From an uncultured bacterium (lineage in GTDB: Bacteria; Bacteroidota; Bacteroidia; Chitinophagales; Chitinophagaceae): DNA of 36,733 bases. Positions 18,351 to 27,283 of the stretch are shown here, one piece after another. A program made the translations under genes and the position numbers. Where the stretch lies: positions 1-36,733 of the forward strand of contig CAILKQ010000192.1 of assembly GCA_903834825.1 (NCBI GenBank). Reading direction: 5' to 3'. Every line of letters starts with the position of its first letter. Positions within the stretch are counted from its first letter, which is position 1. The notes beneath the pieces are model-generated. The model was not told the origin of the DNA and searched no databases. It worked only from the letters and a program-made list of their open reading frames with translations.

Positions 18351-20240
18351 TTACCAAGCAATGCCATAATCTTCTCCGTGGTTGCTTGATCCACCCCAAA
18401 GACTTCCATGTTTCCAGTCAAATTTAATCGCATTGATTGGTCCTGATGTCCTTTCCGTGAAGCTTAAGGTATAGCCCATCTTTTTCAAGGCTGTCCTAAC
18501 CGATTCAGGTGTTTTATCTTGCAATAAAATGCTTCCTGGCCTGGGTTTTCTCTCCTCCGTTTTGGTGCCACCCAGGGATAGCCATAACTGGTTTGAATTG
18601 ATGTTGGCGGCTTCAGAAGCCTGTTGAACGGTCATGCCAAATTCAACCACATTCAAGAAGAATTGCAAAAGGTTCTGGTCTTGTGTATCTCCACCTTGAA
18701 CGGCAAATGCAAGAAATGGTTTGCCATCCTTCATGGCGAAACTTGGGGTAAGCGTAACGCGTGGTCGTTTGCCAGGGGCAACCACATTGAATGGATTGAG
18801 GGTGGAGTCAAGCACAAAACTTTGCATCCGCTGGCTCATGCCAACGCCAGTTTTCCCCGCAATGCAGGCAGGGATCCATCCTCCGCTGGGGGTAATGGAA
18901 ACAACCCAGCCCTCAGCATCGGCTGCTTCTACAGAAGTTGTCCCCCTCCATAAACGGTCCTGATAATCCAGTTCAGCCATGGCAATGGCTCCTGAATCGT
19001 GTGCTGGAACAAAGCTTCTTTTGCTGCTGTCAAACCCTGCGAAACCTCTTTTGGCAAGCAGGCTGAGGTAGGGGTTTGTTCTTCCCTCAAATGGATATGG
19101 GTCTCCGGGGCCAATGTTGGGATCATTTTTATCTGGGTTGATCTGTGCTGCCCTCATTTTGGCGTATTCCTTGCTGAGCAAACCTTTGATGGGTTGTTTG
19201 GGTCCAAAATAAGGATCACCGTAATAAAAGTCGCGGTCTGCAAAGGCCATGCTCATTGACTGGTAAACAGTATGGATATAGCGTGTGCTGTTGTATCCCA
19301 TTGATTTCAGGTCAACATTTTCAAGGATATTCAAGGCTTGCAACATAGAAGGCCCCTGTGTCCAGGGCTGCAGTTTGTACACGTCAATTCCTTTGTAGTT
19401 GGTATGGGTTGTTTCTTCTTCAATGGGTTTCCAGTTGGCCAGGTCTTGTTTGGTGATCAATCCACCTTGTTCCTGACAGCCCCTGACAAATTCAGTGGCA
19501 ATATCACCCTTGTAAAACCTGTCATAGGCAGCCATGATGGCTGCTTTCCTTGACAACCCTTTTTTTAGGGCAAGCTGCTCTGCTTCAACCATCTTGGAAA
19601 GGGTAATGAAAAGTTCCTCCTGTTTGAAGATTTCACCTGCTTCAGGGGCTTCTCGTTTTTCTCCGGCATGGGGAAGAAATACTTTTTTACTGTAGGGCCA
19701 TTCTTTGATTCTTTCCTTTCCTCTTTCAATGCTATTGGCGGTTTGGGCATCAATCGGATAGCCTGATGCAAGCTGCATGGCTGGTGCCAGCACCTGTTTC
19801 AAACTCATGGTACCATAGTTGGCCAGCATATGACAAATGCCACCAGGGGTTCCTGGAGTGGTTGCAGCCAATGGTCCAAATTCTGGTGGGAAATTGTACC
19901 CTTTCCCTTTGAAAAAAGCTGGGGTTGCACCAGTTGGCGCCACTCCCATCGCATTCAGGGCAATGACTTTTTTGGTTTTGGGATTGTAAATGATGGCCTG
20001 TGTTTCTCCTCCCCAGCTCAATACATCCCACATGGTACAGGTTGCAGCAAGCATGGCACAGGCAGCATCAACAGCATTTCCACCCTTGTTGAAAATGGTG
20101 GCTCCGGCAGTTGCCGCCAGGGGCTTTCCGGTAATGGCCATCCAATGTTTCCCATGCAACGGGGGTTTCTGTGTTTGTTGTGCAAATGCAGTTCCAATAA
20201 GCATTGCAGCAATACAGCCTGATACGATTTGTTTTTTCAT
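18351..20240 (-). CDS. Exported gamma-glutamyltransferase-family protein
   Basis: A 629-residue Ntn-hydrolase of the gamma-glutamyltranspeptidase family with signal peptide MKKQIVSGCIAAMLIGTAFA, acting in the periplasm. The core GGNAVDAACAMLAATCTMWDVLSWGGE is typical. Self-cleavage is expected before Thr434 in RGTTSVEAADAEGW, giving a large and a small subunit. The stretch corresponding to the classical oxyanion motif GSPGG reads AVQGGDTQ, and the His after the double Thr is replaced by Ser, so this is a divergent subgroup closer to acylase-like members; glutathione may not be the substrate. It converges on the porP/sprF gene with a six-base gap. Confidence 0.85.
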   Translation of the reverse strand: MKKQIVSGCIAAMLIGTAFAQQTQKPPLHGKHWMAITGKPLAATAGATIFNKGGNAVDAACAMLAATCTMWDVLSWGGETQAIIYNPKTKKVIALNAMGVAPTGATPAFFKGKGYNFPPEFGPLAATTPGTPGGICHMLANYGTMSLKQVLAPAMQLASGYPIDAQTANSIERGKERIKEWPYSKKVFLPHAGEKREAPEAGEIFKQEELFITLSKMVEAEQLALKKGLSRKAAIMAAYDRFYKGDIATEFVRGCQEQGGLITKQDLANWKPIEEETTHTNYKGIDVYKLQPWTQGPSMLQALNILENVDLKSMGYNSTRYIHTVYQSMSMAFADRDFYYGDPYFGPKQPIKGLLSKEYAKMRAAQINPDKNDPNIGPGDPYPFEGRTNPYLSLLAKRGFAGFDSSKRSFVPAHDSGAIAMAELDYQDRLWRGTTSVEAADAEGWVVSITPSGGWIPACIAGKTGVGMSQRMQSFVLDSTLNPFNVVAPGKRPRVTLTPSFAMKDGKPFLAFAVQGGDTQDQNLLQFFLNVVEFGMTVQQASEAANINSNQLWLSLGGTKTEERKPRPGSILLQDKTPESVRTALKKMGYTLSFTERTSGPINAIKFDWKHGSLWGGSSNHGEDYGIAW

Positions 20241-20362
20241 AACCTTATGCTTCTTTGTAGAATTTACCTTTTTTCATGATCAAGTCAACTTAAAGTAAGA
20301 ATACAAGTTATTGAAAATTGCAATGTGTTGCTTCTCTTGTTGAGCTTGGTTCGGGATTGTTG

Positions 20363-20382
20363 TTACGGGAACGATTTCGTAA
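20363..20382. promoter_or_regulatory. Candidate LacI-type operator before kduI
   Basis: TTACGGGAACGATTTCGTAA has outer arms TTACG/CGTAA and a central CG, typical of LacI-family operators. A related sequence lies at 33629-33646 in the divergent control region of the other uronate genes. The regulator encoded at 35063 is the natural candidate; this is inference. Confidence 0.35.
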
Positions 20383-20421
20383 AAAGATGCCTTGAAAACC
20401 CATGCACCACCCGTGTTTTTG

Positions 20422-20429
20422 TATATTTG
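20422..20429 (+). promoter_or_regulatory. -7 box (TATATTTG) of the kduI operon
   Basis: An exact TAnnTTTG match 18 bp upstream of the kduI ATG. No -33 TTG lies at the best spacing, which would suit an activated or regulated promoter. Confidence 0.45.
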
Positions 20430-20447
20430 AATCCTTAACTATAACAT

Positions 20448-21278
20448 ATGGACATCAGGTTTGCTATCGGGAAAAACGAAACAAAAACTTTGGATACGAA
20501 CGGGTTGCGGGACAATTTCTTGGTCAGCGAACTTTTTCAGGAAGACAAACTGAAGCTTACCTATTCCCATTATGACAGAATGATTATTGGTGGCGTTTTA
20601 CCCCTCAAAAAATCAATTGCCCTTTCCAATCATTCCGAGTTGCGTGCAGAATATTTTTTGGAGAGAAGGGAATTGGGGATCATCAACATTGGTGGCAAGG
20701 GTGAGGTTGTGGTAGACGGAAAAAAACATGGTCTGAAAAAACTCGAATGTTTGTATGTGGGAAAGGGTGCTAAAAAAGTAACCTTTAGCTCGGTGGATAA
20801 AAAAGACCCAGCCAAATATTATTTGCTTTCTGCACCTGCTCATCACACACATCCCACGAAGAAATTCACCAAGGAGCAGGCTTCTCCAGTAGCATTGGGA
20901 GATGCTGCCACATCCAACAAAAGAACTGTTTACAAGTATATCCACAGGGAAGGCATCCAAAGCTGTCAGCTGGTCATGGGATTGACCGTTTTGGAAAAAG
21001 GGAGTGTTTGGAATTCGGTTCCTCCACATACCCATACCCGCAGGATGGAAGTTTACCTTTATTTTGACCTTGATGCATCCCAGCGCCTATTCCATTTCAT
21101 GGGAGAACCGCAGGAAACAAGGCATATCGTCATGGCCAATGATGAGGCAGTGATTTCTGCTCCATGGAGCATGCATTTTGGAAGCGGCACATCCAACTAT
21201 TCATTCATCTGGGGCATGGCGGGTGAGAACCTGGATTATACCGACATGGATCCGGCCCCCATCACTACATTGAAATAA
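20448..21278 (+). CDS. kduI: 5-dehydro-4-deoxy-D-glucuronate isomerase
   Basis: A 276-residue cupin-fold cytoplasmic isomerase that turns 4-deoxy-L-threo-5-hexosulose uronate (from unsaturated uronates released by lyases or unsaturated glycuronyl hydrolases) into 2,5-diketo-3-deoxygluconate. Zinc ligands line up: His194 and His196 in PPHTHTRRME, Glu201, and His243 in APWSMHFG. The C-terminal FIWGMAGENLDYTDMD is the family's signature end. Length is normal. It opens a five-gene plus-strand operon with kdgK, yhcH/yiaL, eda and an esterase. A KduD reductase would come next in the pathway; none adjoins it, though the SDR at 27284 could cover this step. Confidence 0.95.
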   Translation: MDIRFAIGKNETKTLDTNGLRDNFLVSELFQEDKLKLTYSHYDRMIIGGVLPLKKSIALSNHSELRAEYFLERRELGIINIGGKGEVVVDGKKHGLKKLECLYVGKGAKKVTFSSVDKKDPAKYYLLSAPAHHTHPTKKFTKEQASPVALGDAATSNKRTVYKYIHREGIQSCQLVMGLTVLEKGSVWNSVPPHTHTRRMEVYLYFDLDASQRLFHFMGEPQETRHIVMANDEAVISAPWSMHFGSGTSNYSFIWGMAGENLDYTDMDPAPITTLK

Positions 21279-21309
21279 TCAATCAACAAGAACCATTAAA
21301 TACATCACC

Positions 21310-22335
21310 ATGTCAAAGAAAGTTGTAACCCTTGGAGAGATCATGCTCCGTTTGTCTACACCCGATTTTAAGCGATTTGTTCAGGCCGATACATTTGATA
21401 TCACCTATGGTGGTGGTGAAGCCAATGTTGCCGCTGCCTTGTGCAATTATGGACTGAACGGAACATTTGTAACCAAAGTTCCCAACAACCCAATCGGTCA
21501 GTCTGCCATCAACCATCTTCGCCGCTATGGTGTAGATACACAATTCATTGCCAGGGGTGGTGACAGGCTTGGCATCTACTTCCTCGAGACAGGAGCTTCC
21601 ATGAGGGCTTCACAGGTTGTGTATGACAGGGCTGGCGCATCCATTGCAGATGTTGATGCTTCAGAATTTGATTTTGATAAAATTCTTGATGGGGCAGACT
21701 GGTTCCATACAACTGGTATTACACCCGCCTTGTCAGACAAGGCAGCAGCATTGACCGAAGCGGCTTTGAAAGCAGCCAAGGCCAAAGGCATTACCACCAG
21801 CATCGACCTGAACTACCGCAAGAAATTGTGGAGCAAGGAAAAGGCAAGAGACGTCATGACAAGGCTGTGCCAACATGTTGACGTTTGCATCGGAAACGAA
21901 GAGGATGCTGATACAACACTTGGCTTCAAAGCAAAAGATACCGATGTTACCAAAGGTGAATTAGACCTTGATGGTTTCAAGGACGTTTTCAAACAAATGA
22001 AAGAGAAATTTGGATTCAAATACATCGCTTCATCCCTGCGTGAAAGCCATAGTGCCAGCGACAATGGATGGAGCGCATTGTTGTATGATGGCAATGAGTT
22101 CTACCATACAAAAAAATACAATGTGCGCATTGTAGACCGTGTGGGCAGTGGCGATAGCTTTGCCAGCGGACTGATTTATGGACTGGTTACCGGAATGCCA
22201 ATGCCTGAAGCAGCAGAGTTTGGTGTTGCCGCCAGTGCCATCAAACATACCATTCCCGGAGACCTCAACCATGCAACATTAGGAGAAGTAAAGGACCTGA
22301 TGAAGGGTGATGGTAGTGGAAGGGTTCAGCGTTAA
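21310..22335 (+). CDS. kdgK: 2-keto-3-deoxygluconate kinase (PfkB family)
   Basis: A 341-residue ribokinase-fold sugar kinase that phosphorylates KDG to 2-keto-3-deoxy-6-phosphogluconate using ATP. The sugar-binding GGGEANVAAAL lies at 34-44; the ATP-site/anion-hole motif RVGSGDSFASGLIYG holds the catalytic Asp282. The stretch IDLNYRKKLW near 165-174 is shared with KDG kinases. It starts 31 bp after kduI and is followed by yhcH/yiaL and eda, so substrate and product enzymes flank it; this fixes KDG over fructose or ribose as the substrate. Confidence 0.92.
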   Translation: MSKKVVTLGEIMLRLSTPDFKRFVQADTFDITYGGGEANVAAALCNYGLNGTFVTKVPNNPIGQSAINHLRRYGVDTQFIARGGDRLGIYFLETGASMRASQVVYDRAGASIADVDASEFDFDKILDGADWFHTTGITPALSDKAAALTEAALKAAKAKGITTSIDLNYRKKLWSKEKARDVMTRLCQHVDVCIGNEEDADTTLGFKAKDTDVTKGELDLDGFKDVFKQMKEKFGFKYIASSLRESHSASDNGWSALLYDGNEFYHTKKYNVRIVDRVGSGDSFASGLIYGLVTGMPMPEAAEFGVAASAIKHTIPGDLNHATLGEVKDLMKGDGSGRVQR

Positions 22336-22364
22336 TTCATTCAATTAGGATAAAATAAAAAATC

Positions 22365-22814
22365 ATGATCATTGATTCAGTGCAGAATGCAAGCAAATAT
22401 TGCAGCATCCATCCTCTTTTTACAAAAGCTTTTGAGTACATCAATACAACAGACCTGGCTTCGTTGGAAGTGGGTAAGTATGATATTGCAGAGGGATTGA
22501 AGGCCATCATTTCAAATAAATCAGGAATGACGGCAGAGGAGTCTGCTGCAAAATTTGAGTGCCACAATGCCAACATTGATATCCAGCTCTGCATCAAAGG
22601 AGTTGAAACACTGGGATGGAAACCCCGCCAAGACTGCAAGTCTGAGCGGGAGCCCTACAATGCTGAAAAGGATGTTTTGTTTTTTACCGATAAGCCCGAT
22701 ATGTTTTTCCAGTTGACTGATGGTCAGTTTGCGATCTTCTTTCCAGAAGATGTACATGCGCCCATGATTGGAGAGGGAGAAATCAAAAAACTGGTGATAA
22801 AGGTTAAAATCTAA
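22365..22814 (+). CDS. YhcH/YjgK/YiaL family sugar-processing protein
   Basis: A 149-residue cupin-like cytoplasmic protein. The family core is visible: FEYINTTDLASLEVGKYDI near residues 23-41, FECHNANIDIQLCIKGVETLGW, and FAIFFPEDVHAPMIGEGEIKKLVIKV at the end, which carries the metal-binding Glu/His positions. Members accompany uronate, sialate and rare pentose operons and are thought to act on sugar anomers or open-chain forms, but the reaction is not firmly established. Here it sits between kdgK and eda, 30 and 42 bp away. Confidence 0.88.
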   Translation: MIIDSVQNASKYCSIHPLFTKAFEYINTTDLASLEVGKYDIAEGLKAIISNKSGMTAEESAAKFECHNANIDIQLCIKGVETLGWKPRQDCKSEREPYNAEKDVLFFTDKPDMFFQLTDGQFAIFFPEDVHAPMIGEGEIKKLVIKVKI

Positions 22815-22855
22815 ATGACTTTCAACATTACATTGATTCACGTAAACATCTTATT

Positions 22856-23518
22856 ATGACAAGTGCTAAAATAGTTATGGACGCCATTGTGGCGCAAGGA
22901 ATGCTCCCCCTTTATTTCAATCCTGATGAAGCCATCAGTATTGGGGTGCTGCGCGCTCTTCACCGTTCAGGTGTTGTAGCCGTGGAATATACCAACAGAG
23001 GCGATGCAGCTCTTCAGAATTTTAAAAAATTGGTTGAGGTGCGCAATGCAGAAATGCCTGGTATGTTGTTGGGTGTGGGGACCATCAAGAACATGCAGCA
23101 TGCTACCGATTACCTGGCTGCTGGTGCTGACTTTCTGGTCAGTCCTGGTTATGTTGCAGAGGTTGCGGCGCATTGTATAAAACATGATATTTTCTTTGGC
23201 CCCGGTTGCATGACACCCACCGACATCATTGCTGCAGAAAACGCAGGAATCAAATTCATCAAATTGTTTCCAGGAAACCTTCTGGGGCCTGAATTCATGA
23301 GCAGCATCAAGGAAATCTTTCCAAAACTGGTATTCATGCCAACAGGTGGCGTAGATACAACCCGTGAAAGCATTGAAGGTTGGTTCAAAGCTGGCGTAAG
23401 TGCAGTGGGAATGGGCAGCAAGTTGGTGAGCAAGAAACTCATGGAAGCCCACGATTATGATGGGATTGAGCGCAGCGCAAAACAGGTTTTTGAATTGATC
23501 AAATCTATCAGGGGGTAA
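22856..23518 (+). CDS. eda: KDPG aldolase
   Basis: A 220-residue class I aldolase that splits 2-keto-3-deoxy-6-phosphogluconate into pyruvate and glyceraldehyde-3-phosphate. The Schiff-base lysine is Lys136 in IKFIKLFPG and the general base is Glu44 in VVAVEYTNRG. GVGTIKN, FLVSPGY, FFGPGCMTPTDI and the phosphate-binding MPTGGV and GVSAVGMGS follow in normal order. Together with kdgK it completes lower hexuronate catabolism within this operon. Confidence 0.94.
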   Translation: MTSAKIVMDAIVAQGMLPLYFNPDEAISIGVLRALHRSGVVAVEYTNRGDAALQNFKKLVEVRNAEMPGMLLGVGTIKNMQHATDYLAAGADFLVSPGYVAEVAAHCIKHDIFFGPGCMTPTDIIAAENAGIKFIKLFPGNLLGPEFMSSIKEIFPKLVFMPTGGVDTTRESIEGWFKAGVSAVGMGSKLVSKKLMEAHDYDGIERSAKQVFELIKSIRG

Positions 23519-23528
23519 ATAACAAATC

Positions 23529-24440
23529 ATGCAACAATCTTTTCTTGCCACCGTCACTTTAGCGCTTATGATTTCATTTTCTGCAACTGCCCAATATGAA
23601 CCTTTGTATAAAAAGAAGGTTCCCAATTTCATTGAAGCAGCCAATGAAGAAACTGAAGCGGTAACTGGAGGTATCCTGAGGATATCAAAAGTTTCAATCC
23701 CCGGGTACGCTTTTTTCAGTGCTGGTGACGATGGAACAAAAAAGCCTTGTGTAATCATTTGCCCAGGTGGTGGCTATGGTATTCTTGCCGCCCAACATGA
23801 GGGAACAGATGTTGCGAAGTTCTTCAACAGCATCGGGGTTCATGCAGTGGTACTCAAATACAGAATACCCTCTGCCAAGCACCAGGAGCACAAAGAAATC
23901 GCTCCCTTGCAGGATGCACAACAGGCCATCTTCATGGTCAGAAAAAATGCAAAGAAATGGGGCATTGATCCTGATAAAATTGGCATCATGGGATTCTCAG
24001 CCGGAGGGCATTTGGCTTCTTCCCTTGGCGTCCATTACAATGACCCAAAGCTTAATTTTAAAGGGAAAACATCATTGAGGCCTGATTTTCAGGTATTGAT
24101 TTATCCCGTAATCTCCTTCAGTAATCATGCACATTTGGGGTCAAGAAATAATTTGTTGAGCCCCGATACCACTGCAAGCCTCATCAACTATTATTCCAAT
24201 GAACTTCAGGTAAATGCCCAAACGCCTCCTGCCTTTTTGGTGCACGCCAAAGATGACAAGGCTGTTCCCATCGAGAATTCAGAAATGTATTTGGCTCAGC
24301 TCAAAAAATTTGGGGTGGCTGGTGAATTGTATGTGTATGAAAAGGGGGGACATGGTTTTGGTATGATCAACAAAACCAGTGATGTGAAATGGACAGACCT
24401 GCTGACAAAATGGATGCAGCAGATGAAAATTATTCTATAG
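23529..24440 (+). CDS. Exported alpha/beta-hydrolase, carbohydrate esterase type
   Basis: A 303-residue secreted esterase with signal peptide MQQSFLATVTLALMISFSATA. It has the hormone-sensitive-lipase-like/acetyl-xylan-esterase layout: PCVIICPGGGYGILAAQHEG (oxyanion region), nucleophile Ser157 in GFSAGGH, acid Asp242/243 in HAKDDKAVP and His275 in GGHGFG. Such proteins remove acetyl or other ester groups from plant polysaccharides. It starts 10 bp after eda, so it belongs to the uronate operon, which suggests decorated pectin, xylan or alginate-like material as the source; the precise ester is unknown. Confidence 0.88.
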   Translation: MQQSFLATVTLALMISFSATAQYEPLYKKKVPNFIEAANEETEAVTGGILRISKVSIPGYAFFSAGDDGTKKPCVIICPGGGYGILAAQHEGTDVAKFFNSIGVHAVVLKYRIPSAKHQEHKEIAPLQDAQQAIFMVRKNAKKWGIDPDKIGIMGFSAGGHLASSLGVHYNDPKLNFKGKTSLRPDFQVLIYPVISFSNHAHLGSRNNLLSPDTTASLINYYSNELQVNAQTPPAFLVHAKDDKAVPIENSEMYLAQLKKFGVAGELYVYEKGGHGFGMINKTSDVKWTDLLTKWMQQMKIIL

Positions 24441-24458
24441 CAGATTTTTTCTTTAAAA

Positions 24459-24490
24459 ATAATGGCGGCCGCAAGAGCGGCCGCCATTAT
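24459..24490. terminator. GC-rich bidirectional terminator between the two uronate operons
   Basis: Perfect 14-bp arms ATAATGGCGGCCGC and GCGGCCGCCATTAT around loop AAGA. The minus-strand side is followed by T-rich sequence, the plus-strand side only weakly so. It lies between the esterase stop (24440) and the stop of the convergent oxidoreductase (24513). Confidence 0.85.
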
Positions 24491-24512
24491 CATATTAACA
24501 GGCTGTGAATGT

Positions 24513-25868
24513 TTAGTACTTGAAGATTTTTCCACCGGCCATTACCTCTTGGGTCTTTTCATCGAAGGTTACTTTTTCTCCTGTTCTTGCTGCCGCATTG
24601 GACATGATGGTAGCAATGGAATGGCTATATCCCGCTTCAACAGGGGCATTGGTTTGTTTTCTGCTCCTGATGCATTCCATCCAGTTGCGCACATGTGCAG
24701 ATGTAAGGGGATCTCCTCCGGTGTTGGCACCCGATTCAACTTTTACAACTTTTTCTGTGAGGTTCATCTCAGGAAGAAGGACTGGCTTCATTCCCATTGG
24801 CTTGGCAAATCTTTCTATGAGTCCACCTTTGGGTGATACCTTGTTGTTGATGAGGTTGAGCTCACCACCAACACTGTAATAGACTTCACTGGCGTTGTCA
24901 TCACCATTGTGCATCCTGGACATGAAGACAACCTGGAATCCTTTGGAAAGATCATCCGTCGGGCCATAATCAAAAACGGCTGTTGTGGTATCCCAGTTCC
25001 TTCTGCCATCTTTCCACTGGTAAACGCCTCCGTTGGCAACCACACTTCTTGGATGTGCAAGCCCGGTAAACCAATGCACTGTATCAATTTGATGGCTCAT
25101 CCACTGACCAGGCATGCCTGATGAATATGGCCAGAACAAACGGTATTCAAGGTATTTGCGGGGGTCGAACTTTTCAAAGGGCCTGTTCATCAAATAGCGC
25201 TTCCAGTCAAGATCCTCTTCATGGCATTTGGCCACAAGGTCTGGCCTGCGCCACCTGCCTGGTTGGTTTACATTCCATGTCAATTCAACCATGGTAATGT
25301 CTCCGAACTGTCCGGATTTGATAAACTTCTCTGCTGCATGGTAATTGGCTCCTGATCTTCTCTGAGATCCAATCTGGATGATCCTGTCAGAGGCCTTTGC
25401 AGCCTTTAATGCTGCACGGTTATCTTCCATGGTTTCAGCAAAAGGTTTCTCTACATAGATGTCTTTGTTGGCTTTCAGCGCTTCAATGGTATGCAAAGCA
25501 TGTTGAAAGTCTGCGGTAGATATCATCACAGCATCAATGTCTTTGAGTGCATACAATTCATCATTGTTTTTGCAACCGATGATGTCGTGCTCAAACTTAT
25601 TTTTCAGGAAATCCACCCCTTCATTCCTGCGTACTTTCCAGATATCGGAAACGGCAACAATGTCGAAATTAAGTTCTTTGTAATGCTGCATGAAAGCGGG
25701 GATATGAGACTGCTTGTGTCTGTCGGAAAATCCTACTACACCAACCCTTACGCGGTCATTGGCGCCTAAAATGTTTCCATACGATTTGGCTGTCCATCCC
25801 ATGGATGCCAGAGCAGTGGCTGCTGTAGCCTGTGCTGTTTGTCTGATGAATGTTCTGCGATGAGTCAT
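24513..25868 (-). CDS. Gfo/Idh/MocA oxidoreductase, Tat-exported (third in operon)
   Basis: A 451-residue NAD(P)-dependent sugar oxidoreductase. The start MTHRRTFIRQTAQATAATALASMG is a twin-arginine signal, so it is exported folded, presumably with its cofactor bound. The Rossmann fold begins at VRVGVVGFSDRH; the catalytic-site motif VEKPFAET is at 139-146, and FWPYSSGMPGQWMSHQIDTVHWFTG carries the His pair typical of the C-terminal domain. Substrate is not predictable; neighbours (DUF1080, uxuA) suggest a glycoside or sugar acid oxidised to a keto form. It is the last gene of the eight-gene minus-strand operon, 21 bp behind the DUF1080 gene. Confidence 0.87.
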   Translation of the reverse strand: MTHRRTFIRQTAQATAATALASMGWTAKSYGNILGANDRVRVGVVGFSDRHKQSHIPAFMQHYKELNFDIVAVSDIWKVRRNEGVDFLKNKFEHDIIGCKNNDELYALKDIDAVMISTADFQHALHTIEALKANKDIYVEKPFAETMEDNRAALKAAKASDRIIQIGSQRRSGANYHAAEKFIKSGQFGDITMVELTWNVNQPGRWRRPDLVAKCHEEDLDWKRYLMNRPFEKFDPRKYLEYRLFWPYSSGMPGQWMSHQIDTVHWFTGLAHPRSVVANGGVYQWKDGRRNWDTTTAVFDYGPTDDLSKGFQVVFMSRMHNGDDNASEVYYSVGGELNLINNKVSPKGGLIERFAKPMGMKPVLLPEMNLTEKVVKVESGANTGGDPLTSAHVRNWMECIRSRKQTNAPVEAGYSHSIATIMSNAAARTGEKVTFDEKTQEVMAGGKIFKY

Positions 25869-25889
25869 GTTTGGGGTTTAAGAGGTTGA

Positions 25890-27266
25890 CTAAAGTTCCT
25901 TGATCTTCATGCTTCTAAAACTAACTTTATCATTATGGTCTTGGATGAGGATTCTGCCTTTGGGCGCCATTCCAAAATTTTCAGTTTTTGCATACTTGCT
26001 TCTTGCCACAAGTGCATTATAAATAGGTGTTCCCCTTTTGTATTCTACCATCTTGAAGCCATTGAGCCAATGTTCAATCATGCCATTGGGGTGGGCTATG
26101 ATTCTTGCACGGTTCCATTCACCAATGGCAGTCCTGTCTCTTCTGTTGGCATTGGGGTCAAGCCCGGTAGCAGCAGGAATCAGGTCATACAAAGATGCCA
26201 TTGTTCTGTTTCCTCCTACGCCCATTTTGGCATCAGGATGTTTTGCATCATCGAGGATTTGGAACTCCGGACCAACTCCTGCTTTTTTGTCTTTGCTTGG
26301 AACAATAAAATATTTGATTCCAGAATTGGCACTATCGGTGATTTTGAATTCAAATTGAAAGTCGAAAGCACCAAATTCCTTTTCGGTAATGATGTCGCCA
26401 CCATCTACACGCTCTTCGTTACCCGCATTCCGAATAGACAACTCACCATTGGCGATTTCCCATCCTTTTGATGGAAAGGCAGACATATTTGCTGACTGCC
26501 ATCCTGTGGATGATTTACCATCCCACAGCAGAGAATAACCCTGCTTTTTTTCTTCATCAGATACAGTGTTGTTGAGGAGATTAACAACAAAGATATTGTC
26601 TGAAGGGGATGGCTTCAGGTTGGTTGTTTTGATCTTGATGTTTTTCCAATGGATTTCTTTTCCTTCATCTTCCTTGTTTTTAATGGCATGAACCTGAAGG
26701 GCAATAAAGCCTTGGGGTGTGAGGTCATCAATGAGATAGGAGCAAGCCACACCATTGATCCAGGTCCTGATGGTATTGCCAATACACTCAATCTTGTAGT
26801 GGTTCCAATCCGTTTTTTTAAATGCTTTTTGGGCAGGTTGATTATAATCAAGTGGGTAGAGCCATCCACGCCTTGCTTCATCATAAATTCCGCCACTCCA
26901 GGCCCTTTCAGACGGATCTACTTCTGCCTGGTAACCCCTTACCCTGTCTGGTACCTTGTTGTTGGCGCCTTCATTGGAAGTGATGCTCCTGAACTGGATG
27001 CCCGAATTCATGTCGGCAAACATTTTCAGGTCAAGCTCCAAAATGAAATCACCATACAGTTTTTCCGTAGCCAGGAATGAGTTGGGCTCTCCGTGCACAG
27101 TTGTGCCAACGATTTCTCCATTTTTTACTGCGTATTTGGCTTTTCCATTCAATTGCTTGAACCCGCTGAGGTCTTTGCCGTTGAACAGGGAAGTCCATTC
27201 GCTTTTTTGTTGTGCCATTGCCATTGTAAACAAAAGGCAAGACAGCATTGTCATTTTGATCTTCAT
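25890..27266 (-). CDS. Exported protein with two DUF1080 (3-keto-glycoside hydrolase-type) domains
   Basis: A 458-residue periplasmic or surface protein with signal peptide MKIKMTMLSCLLFTMAMA. Two concanavalin-like DUF1080 domains follow: residues about 22-215 (WTSLFNGKDLSGFKQLNG, GDFILELDLKMFADMNSGIQFRS, WNHYKIECIGNTIRTWINGV) and about 240-458 (YSLLWDGKSSTGW, FGAFDFQFEFKITDSANSGIKYFI, GPEFQILDD, EWNRARIIAHPNGMIEHWLNG). DUF1080 enzymes in Bacteroides cleave glycosides after C3 oxidation by partner oxidoreductases. The second copy keeps the most typical sequence. It lies between the SDR (17 bp) and a Gfo/Idh/MocA gene (21 bp). Confidence 0.88.
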   Translation of the reverse strand: MKIKMTMLSCLLFTMAMAQQKSEWTSLFNGKDLSGFKQLNGKAKYAVKNGEIVGTTVHGEPNSFLATEKLYGDFILELDLKMFADMNSGIQFRSITSNEGANNKVPDRVRGYQAEVDPSERAWSGGIYDEARRGWLYPLDYNQPAQKAFKKTDWNHYKIECIGNTIRTWINGVACSYLIDDLTPQGFIALQVHAIKNKEDEGKEIHWKNIKIKTTNLKPSPSDNIFVVNLLNNTVSDEEKKQGYSLLWDGKSSTGWQSANMSAFPSKGWEIANGELSIRNAGNEERVDGGDIITEKEFGAFDFQFEFKITDSANSGIKYFIVPSKDKKAGVGPEFQILDDAKHPDAKMGVGGNRTMASLYDLIPAATGLDPNANRRDRTAIGEWNRARIIAHPNGMIEHWLNGFKMVEYKRGTPIYNALVARSKYAKTENFGMAPKGRILIQDHNDKVSFRSMKIKEL

Positions 27267-27283
27267 ATATGTAATTGTAATTT

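Noticed and set aside
22967-23758. 263-residue open frame on the minus strand
   Set aside because: It lies fully opposite eda and the start of the esterase gene, both strongly supported, and its translation shows no domain.
24459-24490. GC-rich palindrome as an attachment site or insertion-sequence end
   Set aside because: It sits exactly between two convergent stop codons with a four-base loop, which a terminator explains fully.
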